A stretch of 64,000 nt of DNA from Meconema thalassinum. Taxonomy: Eukaryota; Arthropoda; Insecta; Orthoptera; Tettigoniidae. The notes below the pieces were generated by a model. It did no database searches. It was not told where the DNA came from and saw only the letters and a program-made list of their open reading frames with translations. The translations under genes and the position numbers were made by a program. Positions 1 to 10,290 of the stretch are shown in pieces. How positions within the stretch are numbered: position 1 is the stretch's first letter; the number at the start of each line of letters is the position of its first letter. The DNA is taken from NCBI GenBank assembly GCA_946902985.2, contig OX336397.1, forward strand, positions 156,729,890 to 156,793,889. Reading direction: 5' to 3'.

Positions 1-211
1 AATATCCAGAAACCGAGTAGAAAATGTTACACATCAAAAATCCTTTCTCCCGTTGTAAGTGAGATAAATTAATAATTTGACCTGAAAACTAATCAGGAAC
101 TCATTGTGTTTTAGTTTTAGATGTGACTGCACTCCGCCCGTGACCTTCAGCCGATGCGCAGAATGAGTGCGTGACAGGAAGCTGCCACACCACTGTGTGA
201 GTGTGATTGCA
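1..211. other. No gene seen; left flank of a Tc1-like remnant
   Basis: I see no coding or repeat structure here that I can support. The 96-codon minus-strand frame starting near 391 overlaps the transposon remnant on the other strand and resembles nothing I know. The left terminus of the remnant that starts at 212 is not recognisable, so it may be truncated or lie outside the window. Confidence 0.4.
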
Positions 212-706
212 ATGGCGACAGTTCAGCAGAAAGCACAGTGTGTGTTGTGTGTTATAACTGTTCAGCGCACTTTCCGACGTGGTTATGGTAGAAATCTCCC
301 TCATGCTAATGTTTGAAACGCTCTGAACACAAGATTCCCTGATCGTTGGATTGGTAGGACCGGTCCTATTCAATGGCCTCCTAGAAGCCACGACTTGACA
401 CCTCTAGACTATTTTTATGGGGATACATAACAAACATTGTATTCAGTGAACGGGTCAGAGATCTGCAACATTAAAGACAACGCATCACCGCTACTGTCGC
501 TACAATCACGCCTGAGATGATCCAGCGCACTTGGGCCGAAATCGACTATCGACTGGATGTTTGCAAATCAACCAAGGGAGTGCACATAGGTATAAAAAAA
601 CTTTTTGAGTTCGTGAATTTAACCAAAAAAATACTCGTTTTAATATCTTAAATAGTTCCTGAGCTATGATTTTTTTTGAAATTGCTGCAAACTTTCCGAT
701 GACCCT
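212..706 (+). pseudogene. Tc1/mariner-like transposase, internally deleted
   Basis: A start at 212 opens with MATVQQKAQCVL and, after a shift, VQRTFRRGYGRN, which resembles the N-terminal helix-turn-helix of insect Tc1/mariner-related transposases. From about 340 the frames read a C-terminal catalytic-domain motif (WPPRSHDLTPLDYF) and end YRLDVCKS..GVHI at 589, with stops and frameshifts between. The first catalytic Asp region is missing, so this is a deletion derivative. The right end GATGACCCTG (697-706) matches the terminus of the element at 11155-11955, so both probably belong to one family. The family name is not certain. Confidence 0.6.
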
Positions 707-803
707 GTGTAATGCAACACATTCTTTTTCTAAAAACAGGTTGGTTTTATTGAGGATTCAAATACACCATTTTATTCTCCAATACTTTGGTACAATACCC
801 TAT

Positions 804-2291
804 TTTTAGCCTATTTTCATAAATAAAATAGGCTTATGAGATCACCTTTTGTCCGTGTGTCTATCCGTGTGATGGTGTGTGCCCCCCGTAATAACTTCTA
901 AACGGCTGGAGCGATTTCAATGAAACTCGTAGGTTCATAGCACTATTCCGGAACACCCCGACCGTGCCTTTCAAATTTTGTTACGTCTCACAAATCCAAC
1001 ATGGCGGCTGTGCGAAATATTTCACCAGCATTCAATATCTCCGTAACTATTACCGATATCACACTGGAATTTTTTACGGTGATAAAGGAAACTTGAAAAC
1101 CTGGCAACTACAAAACCAACATGGAGGGCAAGCAAAATTGTGACATTTAAATACGCGTTTCTCGCGATTTAACCAATCAAACGCAATGAAACTTGGTACA
1201 GTATATGTTTATACACATTGTAATGCACCGACATCTAACTTCGTTCAATTGTTTACATAACCTCAAGATGGCGGCTGGGCGAAATATTTCACCGGCATTC
1301 TATATCTCAGAAACTATTAGTGGTATCACCCTGAAATTTGTACGGAGATACAGGGCACTACTGGAAGTTCATCTATGAGACTTTCAAAAACCGGTTAACT
1401 ACAAAACGAATATGGCGGCCAAGCGAATTTGAAAATTTTAAATATAACTTTCTCGCGATTTAATGATCCAAACGCAATGAAACTTGGCACAGGAAATGTT
1501 TATACACATTGTAAAACACTGGTGTCTAATTTAGTTTAATTGTTTACATAACCTCAAGATGGCGGCTGTGCGAATTTTAAAATTAAGTTTTCATTTCTTT
1601 TGTCGTAATCATGCGATCAAAGTGAAAGTTTGAATAATGAACCTACGAAATAATTTTCCTTTAATGGTACATGCCTCTTAGGTCTATAAATATAACAATC
1701 CAACATGGCGACCATCCGAAATATTTAGACGGTTCTCAATATCTACGAATCTAATACAGCAATCAAACTTTTTTTTTTAATGTTGATTGGGGCTATGAAC
1801 GTAAGTTTACCTATAGGACTTTCAATAACCTGGTGAGCACAAATCCAACATGGCGGCGACGCGAATTATAAATATTCACATGGACGTTATTCGCAATTTA
1901 ACCATCCGAGTGTAGAGAAACTTCGTCCAGTAAATCCTTATGAAGATATTAATCCACTGGCATCTAATTTATTTCAATTGTTTCCATAACCACAAGATGG
2001 CAGCTGCGCGAAATTTTAAAATCTCGTTTTAACTTCTTGTGTCCTAATCATGCGATTGAAGTTTGAATGCTACACGTACACAATAATCTTCAAGTATCAG
2101 TACATAACTCTAGGACCTACATATATAAAAATCCAGCATGGCGATCATCCGAAATATTTAGTCGATTCTCAATATCTACGAATCTATATATTACAGCAAT
2201 CATACTGAAATTTTGTATGTGGATAGTGGCAATTACCATAGGTAGGTTATAATATGAAAATAGGCTTTAGTTCTTCACAGAACTACTTGTT
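804..2291 (+). mobile_element. HINE-like (Helentron-associated) non-autonomous element, copy A
   Basis: Non-coding element of about 1.5 kb. The left end is TTTTAGCCTATTTTCAT followed within a few bases by AAAATAGGCT, a terminal palindrome. The right end repeats GAAAATAGGCT, then a hairpin (AGTTCTTCACAGAACT), then ACTTGTT. An inverted repeat that is terminal on the left but subterminal on the right, behind a 3' hairpin, is the asymmetric arrangement described for Helentrons and for Drosophila DINE-1/INE-1. The interior is a series of diverged ~340-bp subrepeats, each with a CAACATGGCGGC-type block and a CGCGATTTAA block. No Rep/helicase is encoded, and short frames inside are spurious. Copies recur at 14.2, 16.4, 18.0 and 51.7 kb. 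Confidence 0.65.
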
Positions 2292-2299
2292 CAACTTAG

Positions 2300-2655
2300 T
2301 CTCCGTTCAATGCTGAGGCCTTACACCACCGTAATGTGAGGTCCTGTTTGCCTGCATGGTACCACTCGACTGGTCGATGTTGGATCCAACGAAGACAATA
2401 ACCCCTTCAGAGTCCCAGAAGACCGTAGCTATTACTTTACCATCTGAGGGTACGATTTTGAACTTTTTTTTCGCGGATGAGTTGGTGTGGCACCACTCCA
2501 TGGATTGTCGTTTTGTTTCCGGTTCGAAGTTATGAATCCATGTTTCATCACCTGTGACAAATTTTAACAAAAAATTGTCACCTTCAGCCTCATAACGAGC
2601 AAGCAATTCCACACAGATATTTCTTCGTTGCTCTTTATGGTCTTCGGTTAGGTGT
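2300..2655 (-). pseudogene. mariner transposase fragment
   Basis: The minus strand reads TEDHKEQRRNICVELLARYE, then FVTGDETWIHNFEPETKRQS and VIATVFWDSEGVIVF. This is the stretch of a mariner transposase around its first catalytic Asp (GDETW). The frame is lost before the second and third catalytic positions. No terminal repeats are visible, and the HINE at 804-2291 ends just beside it. It is a fossil. Confidence 0.8.
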
Positions 2656-2689
2656 CAAGGAACCCAGCGGCAACAAAGCTTTGAATACT

Positions 2690-3600
2690 CCAACTGATCT
2701 CCGTAGGCATTCTGCAAGCGCCTATGAATTTGATGCGGTTTACACCAATCTGTAAAGGATATCTCTAGGAAGGTTTCTGCCTGAAATTATTTATTTATGA
2801 TCAAAGGAAGCCAAGCTGTAACGATTTCAGTGAAAAGTCGAAAACAAACTTGGTGTCCGTGTGCTTTTTAAGCTTACGCTGGGCAAACCGTAAAAAATAT
2901 CAACATACTATGAGCGTAAGAATTGGTCAGCATGAGAAGTTCTACAAAAAGTCCCGGAGAGCATATCTCTATCTTCAATACATCGCCCACTATAAGTGTT
3001 TTAACATTCTTTCACGTAATGCATTCATAACTGTTCCCGGGCGAAACCGGCGCGGGTTGTTTGTTTGAATATAATTTTTAAATCACTCTGAAAATGCCTT
3101 TTCAAACTGGTTATTGGAGCCGTGATGGATGCTTGTGATGTTGAAACAGACAGATGGAATCGAGACTACCAAATATCAAGTCATATATTACTCATTAATT
3201 CTCTTAAATTGATTTAATAAGGTTTGATTCTAATTTGCTGAAGATTTGGATCGAAACATGTACTAGTTTGTGTAGATTGGCGGAGCATGATACCATCAGC
3301 ATGTGGGAAGAATATGCACCACTGGCACAGTAAAAGAGATCCCAGTCTGTTAGCCAACAGACACTTAATTACGAATAATTAAACTGATAGCGCATTTAAG
3401 ATGCAACAAGTTCCCCTTGCGTGCTGCTTAACATTTCAGATATCTGAACTCAGCGAGCTCCGGTCTTTCAATGCATTATTTAACAACACGGGCAAGATTT
3501 ATGTAACTACCCCGTCCGAAGCCAAGAAGTAGGAACTTTACAGACTGCTTTGCCGTGATGAAACACTTCTCATTATGACCTCTAAAGTTAACGTCAGTAT
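2690..3600. other. Intergenic sequence, nothing supported
   Basis: No terminal repeats, no long frame and no transposon motif that I can read on either strand. The small frame at 2850-3068 has no recognisable features. Confidence 0.4.
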
Positions 3601-4788
3601 TTTTAGCCTACTTTTCGCATTTTGTAAAAATGAGGAAAAAGTAGACTTATGAGATCGATCCGGGAAAGTATATCTTGGAAGGTATGAACGGGAGCTATAT
3701 CAAAATTCGCTCACATATAGATAATAATATTTCAGTTTAATTTCCAGGAGGCCATACATGACAGTGTTGCCAAAATGATTCTAAGCCTGCTGATAGGTCC
3801 AATTTTTTATGCATATAACTTCTACACTATCAATTGGATTTCAACCAAATTTCGTATGTACTATATGTAGATAGACAGATATGAATGAGCGTAATCTTAA
3901 GAGCCATGAGGGCTGCCAACTGTTAATACATGCACTCTCTATTGTTTGTATCCAAATACCAATACATCGGAAAGTATGCAAACCAACAGCATTAAACTAT
4001 GCACACGTATAGTACCTGACATTCTAGATGAATTTGGAGCAACTAATGGACCTCAGTACTACCAACATAATTCCAAGACTGCTGATAGGACCAATTGTAA
4101 ATACATGTAAGTTCTATTTTCCACCTAATTTCGAATGTGCTATGTGTACTATAACAGATATGACTATACGTATCCTTAAGAGCAACCAGGGCTGCCAACT
4201 GTTAATAAATGCTGTCTCTATTTTTTACCCTAATATCAATACATCAAGTCAACAGATCTAAACTTTGTACACGTATAGTACCTTACATTCTAGATTAATT
4301 TGGAGTAACTAGTATACGTCAGTGCTTCCAACATGATTCTAAACCTGCTGATTGGTCCAATTTTAAAATACATGAAACTTCTATACAAATAAATTGATTT
4401 TATCCAAAATTGGCACAATAGATCATAATAGTTCAGATTATTTCCGACCAACACATGCATGACATTGTCGCCAACATGATTTACCGCGCGCTGATAGGTC
4501 CAATGTCTAACTACATGCAACGTCCATGCTATCCATTGGACTTCAACCAAATTTTGTATTCTGTACCTTAAGAGATGGAACTAAGAATATATTCAGTCAC
4601 TAGGGCTGCCAACTGAAATGATCTATTAGGCTACATTATCCCACTTATAAATCGAACTAATTAGAAATTTCGATATTACCAACTCAATTTCATCATTATT
4701 CTAATTAGGTCCATATAGATTCATCATTGGAATGAATCTTATATTTCGAGAAAAGTAGGCTCTTTAGTTCGTCACGGAACTTCTTGTT
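3601..4788 (+). mobile_element. HINE-like element, divergent subfamily (copy B)
   Basis: It begins TTTTAGCCTACTTTTCGC with a nearby AAAAAGTAGACTTATGAGATC, and ends AAAAGTAGGCTCTTTAGTTC, GTCACGGAACT, TCTTGTT. The end architecture matches copy A: a left terminal palindrome, a right subterminal inverted repeat, a hairpin and CTTGTT. The interior differs and consists of about four diverged repeats containing TGATAGGTCCAATT and a block resembling TTGGATTTCAACCAAATTT. This is a second subfamily sharing termini with the first. It is non-coding. Confidence 0.55.
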
Positions 4789-4965
4789 ACACAATTGATT
4801 CGGTCGGAGCTAAAAAGCATTACGTCAATACTGGTCATTTTTTAAACAATTACAGTAGTATTCTTATACACTGACCCAAGGACCTTGGAACTGCATAGGA
4901 AATAATTAAGTCAGCCTTCTGTTTAAGCCAGTAACCACTGCTACATGTAGTGCTATCAGAGGAGA

Positions 4966-5338
4966 AAAGCATATCGTATGACCTCGAGTGCCAGGTGCAA
5001 GCTTTGTTAATTGAGACCCAGAGGGCAGCTTGCATGTCGAATTTTTGTTGTTCCTTGAAACACTATGAAAGTCAAGGATCTAAGCTCCTAGACACTATAG
5101 CGCTTTTTAGTAGAGAAATGAGGAACTTTTTGTTGGAGGAAAATCCCGAGATTAGTTTTGCCATTATGAACACGGCCTATTGAATTCAAATGGGTTATTT
5201 AACAAGCCAACATCGTATGACAAGCGTGTCATAATTTTTGCCGCCTTTAAAAAAAAAACCACTTACCACGGCCAGGAGCGAACCTGCAAGCTTGGGGTTG
5301 GTAGACCGACATGATAACCACTCACCCACCGTGGCAAG
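4966..5338 (-). mobile_element. tRNA-derived SINE, family 2, full-length
   Basis: Read on the minus strand, the head at the right end carries pol III promoter-like boxes (GGTGGGTGAGTGGTTATC and GCAGGTTCGCTCC). The body continues leftward through GGCAAAACTAATCTCGGG and TTGACTTTCATAGTGTTTC to a tail near 4966. Near-identical sequence occurs at 47081-47470, and a shortened copy at 22335-22510. The short plus-strand frames over it are meaningless. Target duplications were not clear for this copy. Confidence 0.7.
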
Positions 5339-5555
5339 CTATTAAGTCAGTGACTTGCTGCCTTTCAGCGCCATATTCCGCGTGTTACAGTGCTATTGTT
5401 TAGGTGGTTTTTATATTACAATATCCATTTTAAAATAAGATTTCATGTGAAATATTCATCTTGGATGGGTTTATGCCGCACTAAACTGACCTCGGAGCTG
5501 AAAGGCATTAAATCTTTTTTTTTCCAAAATTGATTTCAAAAATATGTTTATTAAA

Positions 5556-5946
5556 TTAAAATTGATATTCTGCTAACACAAATAAAACCTGAATAGGTGC
5601 TTCACAACATAGATCACTTATATATTTTATTTCGTGTAGTCTCCTCAGAGACCGAGTGCAGGTCTTTCTATTCGACGCCCGTGGGCGACCTGCGCGTCGG
5701 GATGAGAGATTGAATTGATGACGGTGAATGAAATTGGAGAAGGATGTGGAAGGAAGCGGCCGTGGCCTGTCAGAAGGTACCGTCCCGGCATTTGCCTGGT
5801 GTTGAAAATGGGAAACCACGGAAAACCATTTCAAGGACGGCCGACGGTGGGGCTCGAACCCACGCGTCTACTGAGTCAGCAGAGAGCTTGGCCCAATGAC
5901 CTAACGCTGCGTTTTAGCCAGCGTAGCCACTGCTGTCGGTCACTAA
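5556..5946 (-). mobile_element. tRNA-derived SINE (polyneopteran-type body)
   Basis: On the minus strand, starting at the right, a tRNA-like head includes GTGGGTTCGAGCCCC (B box). It is followed by GGTTTTCCGTGGTTTCCCA, CCAGGCAAATGCCGGGA and GGCCACGGCCGCTTCC. I associate this body sequence with SINEs that are very common in Orthoptera and related insects. Related bodies occur at 10195-10290, 22126-22312, 49205-49345 and 49456-49782. The 92-codon minus-strand frame here is a SINE artefact. Confidence 0.65.
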
Positions 5947-6299
5947 TATAGAATGTTTGTTAAGTTCTATTCTGTCAATGACGTTTTGTCTGTCTCCTGA
6001 AATGAAGTGAAAACTGACTGAATACTTTTCATCTCCGGTCGATTCAATTGAATGTTTGCAATTCGTGTTTTTTTTTTCTTTCTGTTCTTAGCTCTTGAGT
6101 CGGTTGCCCCATTCTCTTCAGCTCACTTTCCATTTCCAGGCAGGTCAAATGTGACCTAATCTGACGCCCATCCTCGATCTCTCGATTCACCTGAAAATGT
6201 AACCTCACCACTTGTCCCCCGTCACTACAAATATGGCGATTTATTCTTCAGTTGAATCAGAATTGTATTCGTTGTTGCCATGGATGTATCAAAGCCGCC

Positions 6300-6665
6300 A
6301 TGTTCACAGACAGTTGCCAACCCTAAAACTGGCAATTATACTCTGTGATATGCCAGAATGGATTGACAGTTCTCGCCTCGCCATGTGGTCCGAGAACGAG
6401 GTTGCAAAACTGTACAGGCCGGACGTTTGTTTTAGACGAGTGAAAAATCTTAATGGAAGCCTGGAGGCGAGTTACTACAGTACCTGTGTTGTTGTCAGCT
6501 GCCCCATGCGGTCAGGTGATTGACAAAGCTCTCTCACACTACTGCTGAAGTACAGTCATTGGCAAATATAATGGCGTTCTGTTCGTAACTATACTCTGCG
6601 AGCTACCAAAAAGGGATTGACAGTTCTCGCCTCCCCTTGTGGTCTGAGAACGAGGTTGCCAAACT
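6300..6665 (+). repeat. Diverged direct duplication of ~115 bp
   Basis: Blocks at about 6300-6415 and 6553-6665 both contain GGATTGACAGTTCTCGCCTC and, further on, GAGAACGAGGTTGC followed by AAACTGTACA. They look like a tandem duplication of part of an unidentified repeat. The inverse of GCCGGACGTTTG near 6420 recurs at about 8424, so the same repeat lies in both orientations nearby. Confidence 0.5.
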
Positions 6666-6835
6666 GTACAAGCCAGAGATACAGCTGACAAGGCACTGAC
6701 GCACTTGGGCTGTAATATTGCAACGCACGGTATTATGACATCAACTATGCGAACATGGATTGGTAAAGAGGCAAAGGGGTGATGAATGACGTGGAATTTC
6801 CGGCTAAATGTCAATCCTATTCTGGCAGCTAACAG
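6655..6835 (+). repeat. Unidentified interspersed repeat, copy 1
   Basis: This stretch (key blocks GGCTGTAATATTGCAACGCA, CTATGCGAACATGGATT, GGAATTTCCGG) recurs at 8448-8607. A SINE begins at its right edge (6840). I did not recognise a protein in any frame. Confidence 0.55.
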
Positions 6836-6984
6836 AATAGCGGCTTCGGTGGCGTAGTTGATAGCATGCTGAATTGCTGTGCTCAAGATAGCGGGTTCAA
6901 ACCCAGCCGAAGTCGTCGGATTTTTAAAAAAATCTTTCAGTGTGTCTTCCTGCGGAGGGGAAGTAAAGCCGGCGGCCCCATGTC

Positions 6985-7937
6985 TAGAGCCCTGCGCGGA
7001 TAAACAAAACGTTATCCGCATCCGCCCCGCATCCGCACGACTTATAACCGATTCCGCACGACTGTTATCCGCATCCGCCCCACATCCGCACGACTGTTAT
7101 CCGCATCCGCACGACTGTTACCCGCATCCGCCCCGCACGACTATTATCCGCATTATTTTGCAGCAACTGCTTTCGTACGGTTGACTCGGAAATGTTGAAA
7201 CGTCTCCCCACTTCCCTTACTTCCCGTATTTTCCCCCATCATCCCTAATTGCACGTAGAGCTTTCTGCATATTTTCTGCTGGGTAGGAGTTTTTCTCCGT
7301 TTTCCGCGTATAATTTCTTGGCATCTGGAGAACAAACACGAAATATTTTGCCATTAATTTCGCGTTTTATTTACTTGTATCGTATGTTCTGCGCACCATT
7401 ACCCCACTCTGCTTTTAAAACGTAACTCACTGAATCCCGGTAAACTAATCTATTATATTGAAAAATAAATACCTGCAAAACCACTGTACACAATGGCATT
7501 TAAAACTACATTTAATTTTAAATAATTGAATCACAACTGTAGGCTTACCTTCTTATTTGCTGGCTACAGAAAATAACATACAACGTGTAAAGTTTCTTCA
7601 TCCAAGCCTCACGGCTATCACATAGCAACTGGCATCATGCTGACTGTCCCTATCTGATAGGTGCGATGACAGCTTAAGGGCAGCATGGGCAGCAGGGAAC
7701 CGAGTTGCTAGTTGTACTACCAACTCGAAAAACATAGGTGCGCACAATTACCCAATTTTCCCTATGATATTCAACAAGTTCGGATTGTATTCTAAAAACT
7801 ATCCGCAAATTTACTCCAAACATTATCCGCAGCTTATCCGCTATCCGCAAAGCCATGCAAACTATAACCGCATGGCGAAAAATGTTGCGGATATCCGCGG
7901 GTTTATCCGCGGATATCCGCATCCGCGCAGGGCTTTA
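6985..7937. mobile_element. hAT-like non-autonomous transposon, 953 bp
   Basis: An exact 8-bp target duplication CCCATGTC lies at 6977-6984 and 7938-7945. The termini are inverted: left TAGAGCCCTGCGCGGATA, right (reverse complement) TAAAGCCCTGCGCGGAT. Both fit the YARNG start typical of hAT elements, and 8 bp is the hAT duplication length. The left subterminal part carries several degenerate units of the same 32-bp motif that forms the large array at 28.3-38.7 kb (CGCACGACTGTTATCCGCAT). The right part is rich in TATCCGC and includes GGATATCCGCGG palindromes. No hAT transposase is encoded. Confidence 0.85.
7183..7335 (-). pseudogene. Psq/pogo-like helix-turn-helix remnant inside the hAT-like element
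   Basis: On the minus strand, reading across frames gives MQKALRAIRDDGG and then REVGRRFNISESTVRKQL. This resembles a Psq-type helix-turn-helix as found at the N-terminus of pogo/Tigger transposases and some BTB-Psq regulators. At least one frameshift separates the pieces, and nothing continues beyond about 7183, where the 32-bp repeats begin. It could be captured sequence or a remnant of the element's own past. Confidence 0.4.
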
Positions 7938-8109
7938 CCCATGTCATAGATTTATGGCATGTAAAAGATCCTTCCACAGTCTAAACTTGTGGTAAGCTAA
8001 ATTGTTAGGTTAGATTTCGTCAGAACGCTCTATCAAAGTTCCAACGTTCACCACTAGGTATCATTGATATCTGATAGCGAAAGTTGGAACTACTTGAAAT
8101 TGAACGGAA

Positions 8110-8215
8110 CTTGTAGGTCACCCTGAGGGTGTCCACTGGAAGCAGCTACATACTCTGACGAGCGGAACATGTCCTCGGACACTCCCGGCACTAAAAGCCA
8201 TACGATAAAGAAAAA
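8110..8215 (+). mobile_element. SINE 3' fragment
   Basis: The fragment includes GGGTGTCC, AAGCAGCTACA, GAACATGTCCTCGGACACTC and CACTAAAAGCCATACG, ending in an A-rich tail. The same blocks form the 3' half of the SINE at 49456-49782 (opposite strand), so this is a 5'-truncated copy. Confidence 0.6.
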
Positions 8216-8447
8216 GCTCACAGAGTATATGTAACGTGTACTTCCTCGTCACATAATACTTCGACGTCGACTGTACTGTCTGCACGGTGGTGTCGTCACG
8301 TGCTCAAGTCTGGAATTCCATTATACCAGACCGGTGATGACAAATGTGAAGCGAGAGGGCAAGAGAGTGACTATGTACAGGCTCACCCGCAAGCTTCAAG
8401 GTCAAGGATAATCGTCTAAAACAAACGTCCGGCTTGTACAAGCTAGA

Positions 8448-8607
8448 GATACAGCTGACCAGGCACTAAAGCACGTAGGCTGTAATATTGCAACGCAGAA
8501 GAGTATTATGACACCAACTATGCGAACATGGATTCGTCAAGAGCCAGAGGGGTGATGACTGACGCGGAATTTCCGGCGAAATGTCAATACCATTCTGACA
8601 GCCTATA
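8448..8607 (+). repeat. Unidentified interspersed repeat, copy 2
   Basis: Direct copy of 6655-6835 with scattered differences. It ends where the LINE below begins. Confidence 0.55.
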
Positions 8608-8616
8608 CCAAAGAAA

Positions 8617-9906
8617 GTGGGAGCTGACAGATGTGAAGATTACCGTACGTTCAGCTTGATTACTCATGCTTCAAAGATCCTGTCTAGAATAATTTACAAG
8701 AGGATTGAAAGCCAGGTAGAAAGGGAGTTGGGTGAAGACCAGTTTGGTTTCAGGGGAAATGTAGGAACAAGGGAAGCTGTACTAAGTCTTAGGCTGATTT
8801 TGGAAGGTAGAATAAGGAAAGATAAGAGAACGTTCATGGCATTTGTAGACTTAGAAAAGGCTTTTGATAACGTTGATTGGACTAAATTGTTTGACATTTT
8901 GAAATCTATTGGAATAAAGTACAGGGATAGGAGGGTAATCTACAATCTATACAGAAACCAGACAGCAGTCATTCGAGCTGAAGGAAATGAGAGAGAAGCT
9001 GATATTCAGAAAGGTGTTAGGCAAGGCTGCAACTTATCACCCATACTTTTCAATCTTTACATTGAACAAGCAATGAAGGAAATTAGAGAAAAATTTAAAG
9101 TGGGAGTGAAGATTCAAGGAGAAATAATTTCAACTCTGAGATTTGCTGATGACATCGTCATCTTGGTCGACAAGCCTGAGGATTTGAATGAGTTTTTGAA
9201 TGGTATGGACTCCGTCTTACGGAAAGAATACATGATGAAAATTAATAATTGTAAAACAAAAATACTAGAATGCAGCCGAAATAAATCAGAAACCTGTATG
9301 GACATCAAATTGGCAGGTGAAAAGCTGAAGGAAGTAGGAGACTTCTGTTACTTAGGAAGCAAAATAATCAGTGATGGACGAAGCAAAGAGGATATAAAAA
9401 GTAGGTTGGCTCAGGCAAGGAAAGCATTTCTACAAAAAAGGAATCTGTTGACATCGAATATAAATTTAGGTATTAGGAAGTCATTTTTGAAAGCCTTTGT
9501 CTGGAGCGTGGCACTCTATGGAAGTGAAACTTGGACTATTGGTGCAGCAGAAAAGAGGAGAATTGAAGCATTTGAAATGTGGTGTTACAGGAGAATGATG
9601 AAGATCAGATGGGTAGATAGGGTTACAAACGAAGAGGTATTAAGACGAGTGGGAGAGGAGAGATGTTTCTGGCGACTGCTAATGAAGAGAAGAGATACGT
9701 TAGTAGGACACATACTGAGACACCCAGGAATAGCAAGCTTAGTTATGGAAGGAAGGGTCGAGGACAAGAACTGTAGGGGTAGACCAAGGTTAGAATATGT
9801 TAAACAGATTGCCTCGGATGTAGGGTGTGGTAGCTATGTAGAGATGAAACGATTAGCTCAGGACAGGGAGGCATGGAGTTCTGCATCAAACCAGTCAAAA
9901 GACTGA
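8617..9906 (+). CDS. LINE reverse transcriptase, RTE-like, 5'-truncated
   Basis: Open frame of 429 codons. It encodes the reverse transcriptase of a non-LTR retrotransposon, which copies the element RNA into DNA at the target. Motifs in order: FMAFVDLEKAFDNVDW (first catalytic Asp, about residues 72-87), GVRQGCNLSPILFNLYIEQA (about 132-151), LRFADDIVIL (FADD active site, about 173-182), then a thumb/C-terminal part with YGSETWTIG and MWCYRRMMKIRWVDR. The endonuclease and the start of the RT domain are missing, so the first Met is only the first in the surviving frame. The lack of stops suggests a fairly recent insertion. A decayed relative lies at 47605-48500. The clade is judged from motif style only. 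Confidence 0.85.
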   Translation: MGADRCEDYRTFSLITHASKILSRIIYKRIESQVERELGEDQFGFRGNVGTREAVLSLRLILEGRIRKDKRTFMAFVDLEKAFDNVDWTKLFDILKSIGIKYRDRRVIYNLYRNQTAVIRAEGNEREADIQKGVRQGCNLSPILFNLYIEQAMKEIREKFKVGVKIQGEIISTLRFADDIVILVDKPEDLNEFLNGMDSVLRKEYMMKINNCKTKILECSRNKSETCMDIKLAGEKLKEVGDFCYLGSKIISDGRSKEDIKSRLAQARKAFLQKRNLLTSNINLGIRKSFLKAFVWSVALYGSETWTIGAAEKRRIEAFEMWCYRRMMKIRWVDRVTNEEVLRRVGEERCFWRLLMKRRDTLVGHILRHPGIASLVMEGRVEDKNCRGRPRLEYVKQIASDVGCGSYVEMKRLAQDREAWSSASNQSKD

Positions 9907-9945
9907 AGACTCAAACAACAGCCTACAGAGTATACAGTGTAACTT
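9907..9945 (+). mobile_element. Short 3' end of the RTE-like LINE
   Basis: After the stop, the sequence continues AAGACTCAAACAACAGCC. The decayed relative shows GGCTCATGCGACAACAG at the same place. Homology ends here, which fits the very short 3' UTRs of RTE elements. Confidence 0.5.
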
Positions 9946-10194
9946 GAATGTTGGCAGCCATGCACTGATCTTCTTCCACGTTCGCCAATCTTAACACCAC
10001 CTGCCAAGTATCAACACATAACATAACCTATAGAGCAGCAACTTCATGTGGACTATGATTGGTTGTTGTTGATTACTTAGGAGCTTTACGACATCGTGGC
10101 CATGTACCCCCGTGTACTTGGGTGTGTGTAGAATCTGTCTAATAACTTATGTCACTGTGATGTCTGTACTAGTGAGTGTATTTGTAACTGAGGT

Positions 10195-10290
10195 CGGATT
10201 TAGGTAGGAAGTGGCCGGCATTCTCTTGGAGTAGAAGCGGAAAACCACTTCCAAGATGGCGCAGATGGGTATCGAACCCGCCTTTTCTCA
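10195..10290 (-). mobile_element. SINE body fragment
   Basis: The minus strand reads CTTGGAAGTGGTTTTCCGCT and GCCGGCCACTTCC, parts of the SINE body described at 5556-5946. The rest of the copy is not recognisable. Confidence 0.45.

Larger units (their letters stand above)
6840..8000 (+). mobile_element. tRNA-derived SINE interrupted by a hAT-like element
   Basis: The head at 6840-6905 has an A-box-like block (GTGGCGTAGTTGATAGC) and a B-box-like block (GCGGGTTCAAACCC). The body runs to 6984 and resumes at 7938 as CCCATGTCATAGATTTATGG and CATGTAAAAGATCC. The two halves are separated by exactly one inserted element, so the SINE is older than that element. The 3' end of the SINE is approximate. 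Confidence 0.65.

Noticed and set aside
804..2291. Canonical Helitron (5'-TC, 3'-CTRR)
   Set aside because: The ends are TTTTAGCC and CTTGTT. CTTG does not fit CTRR, and the asymmetric inverted repeats point to the Helentron type instead.
5836..5946. Functional tRNA gene
   Set aside because: A and B boxes are present but the sequence continues into a SINE body and does not fold as a complete cloverleaf by eye. The same applies to the other SINE heads.
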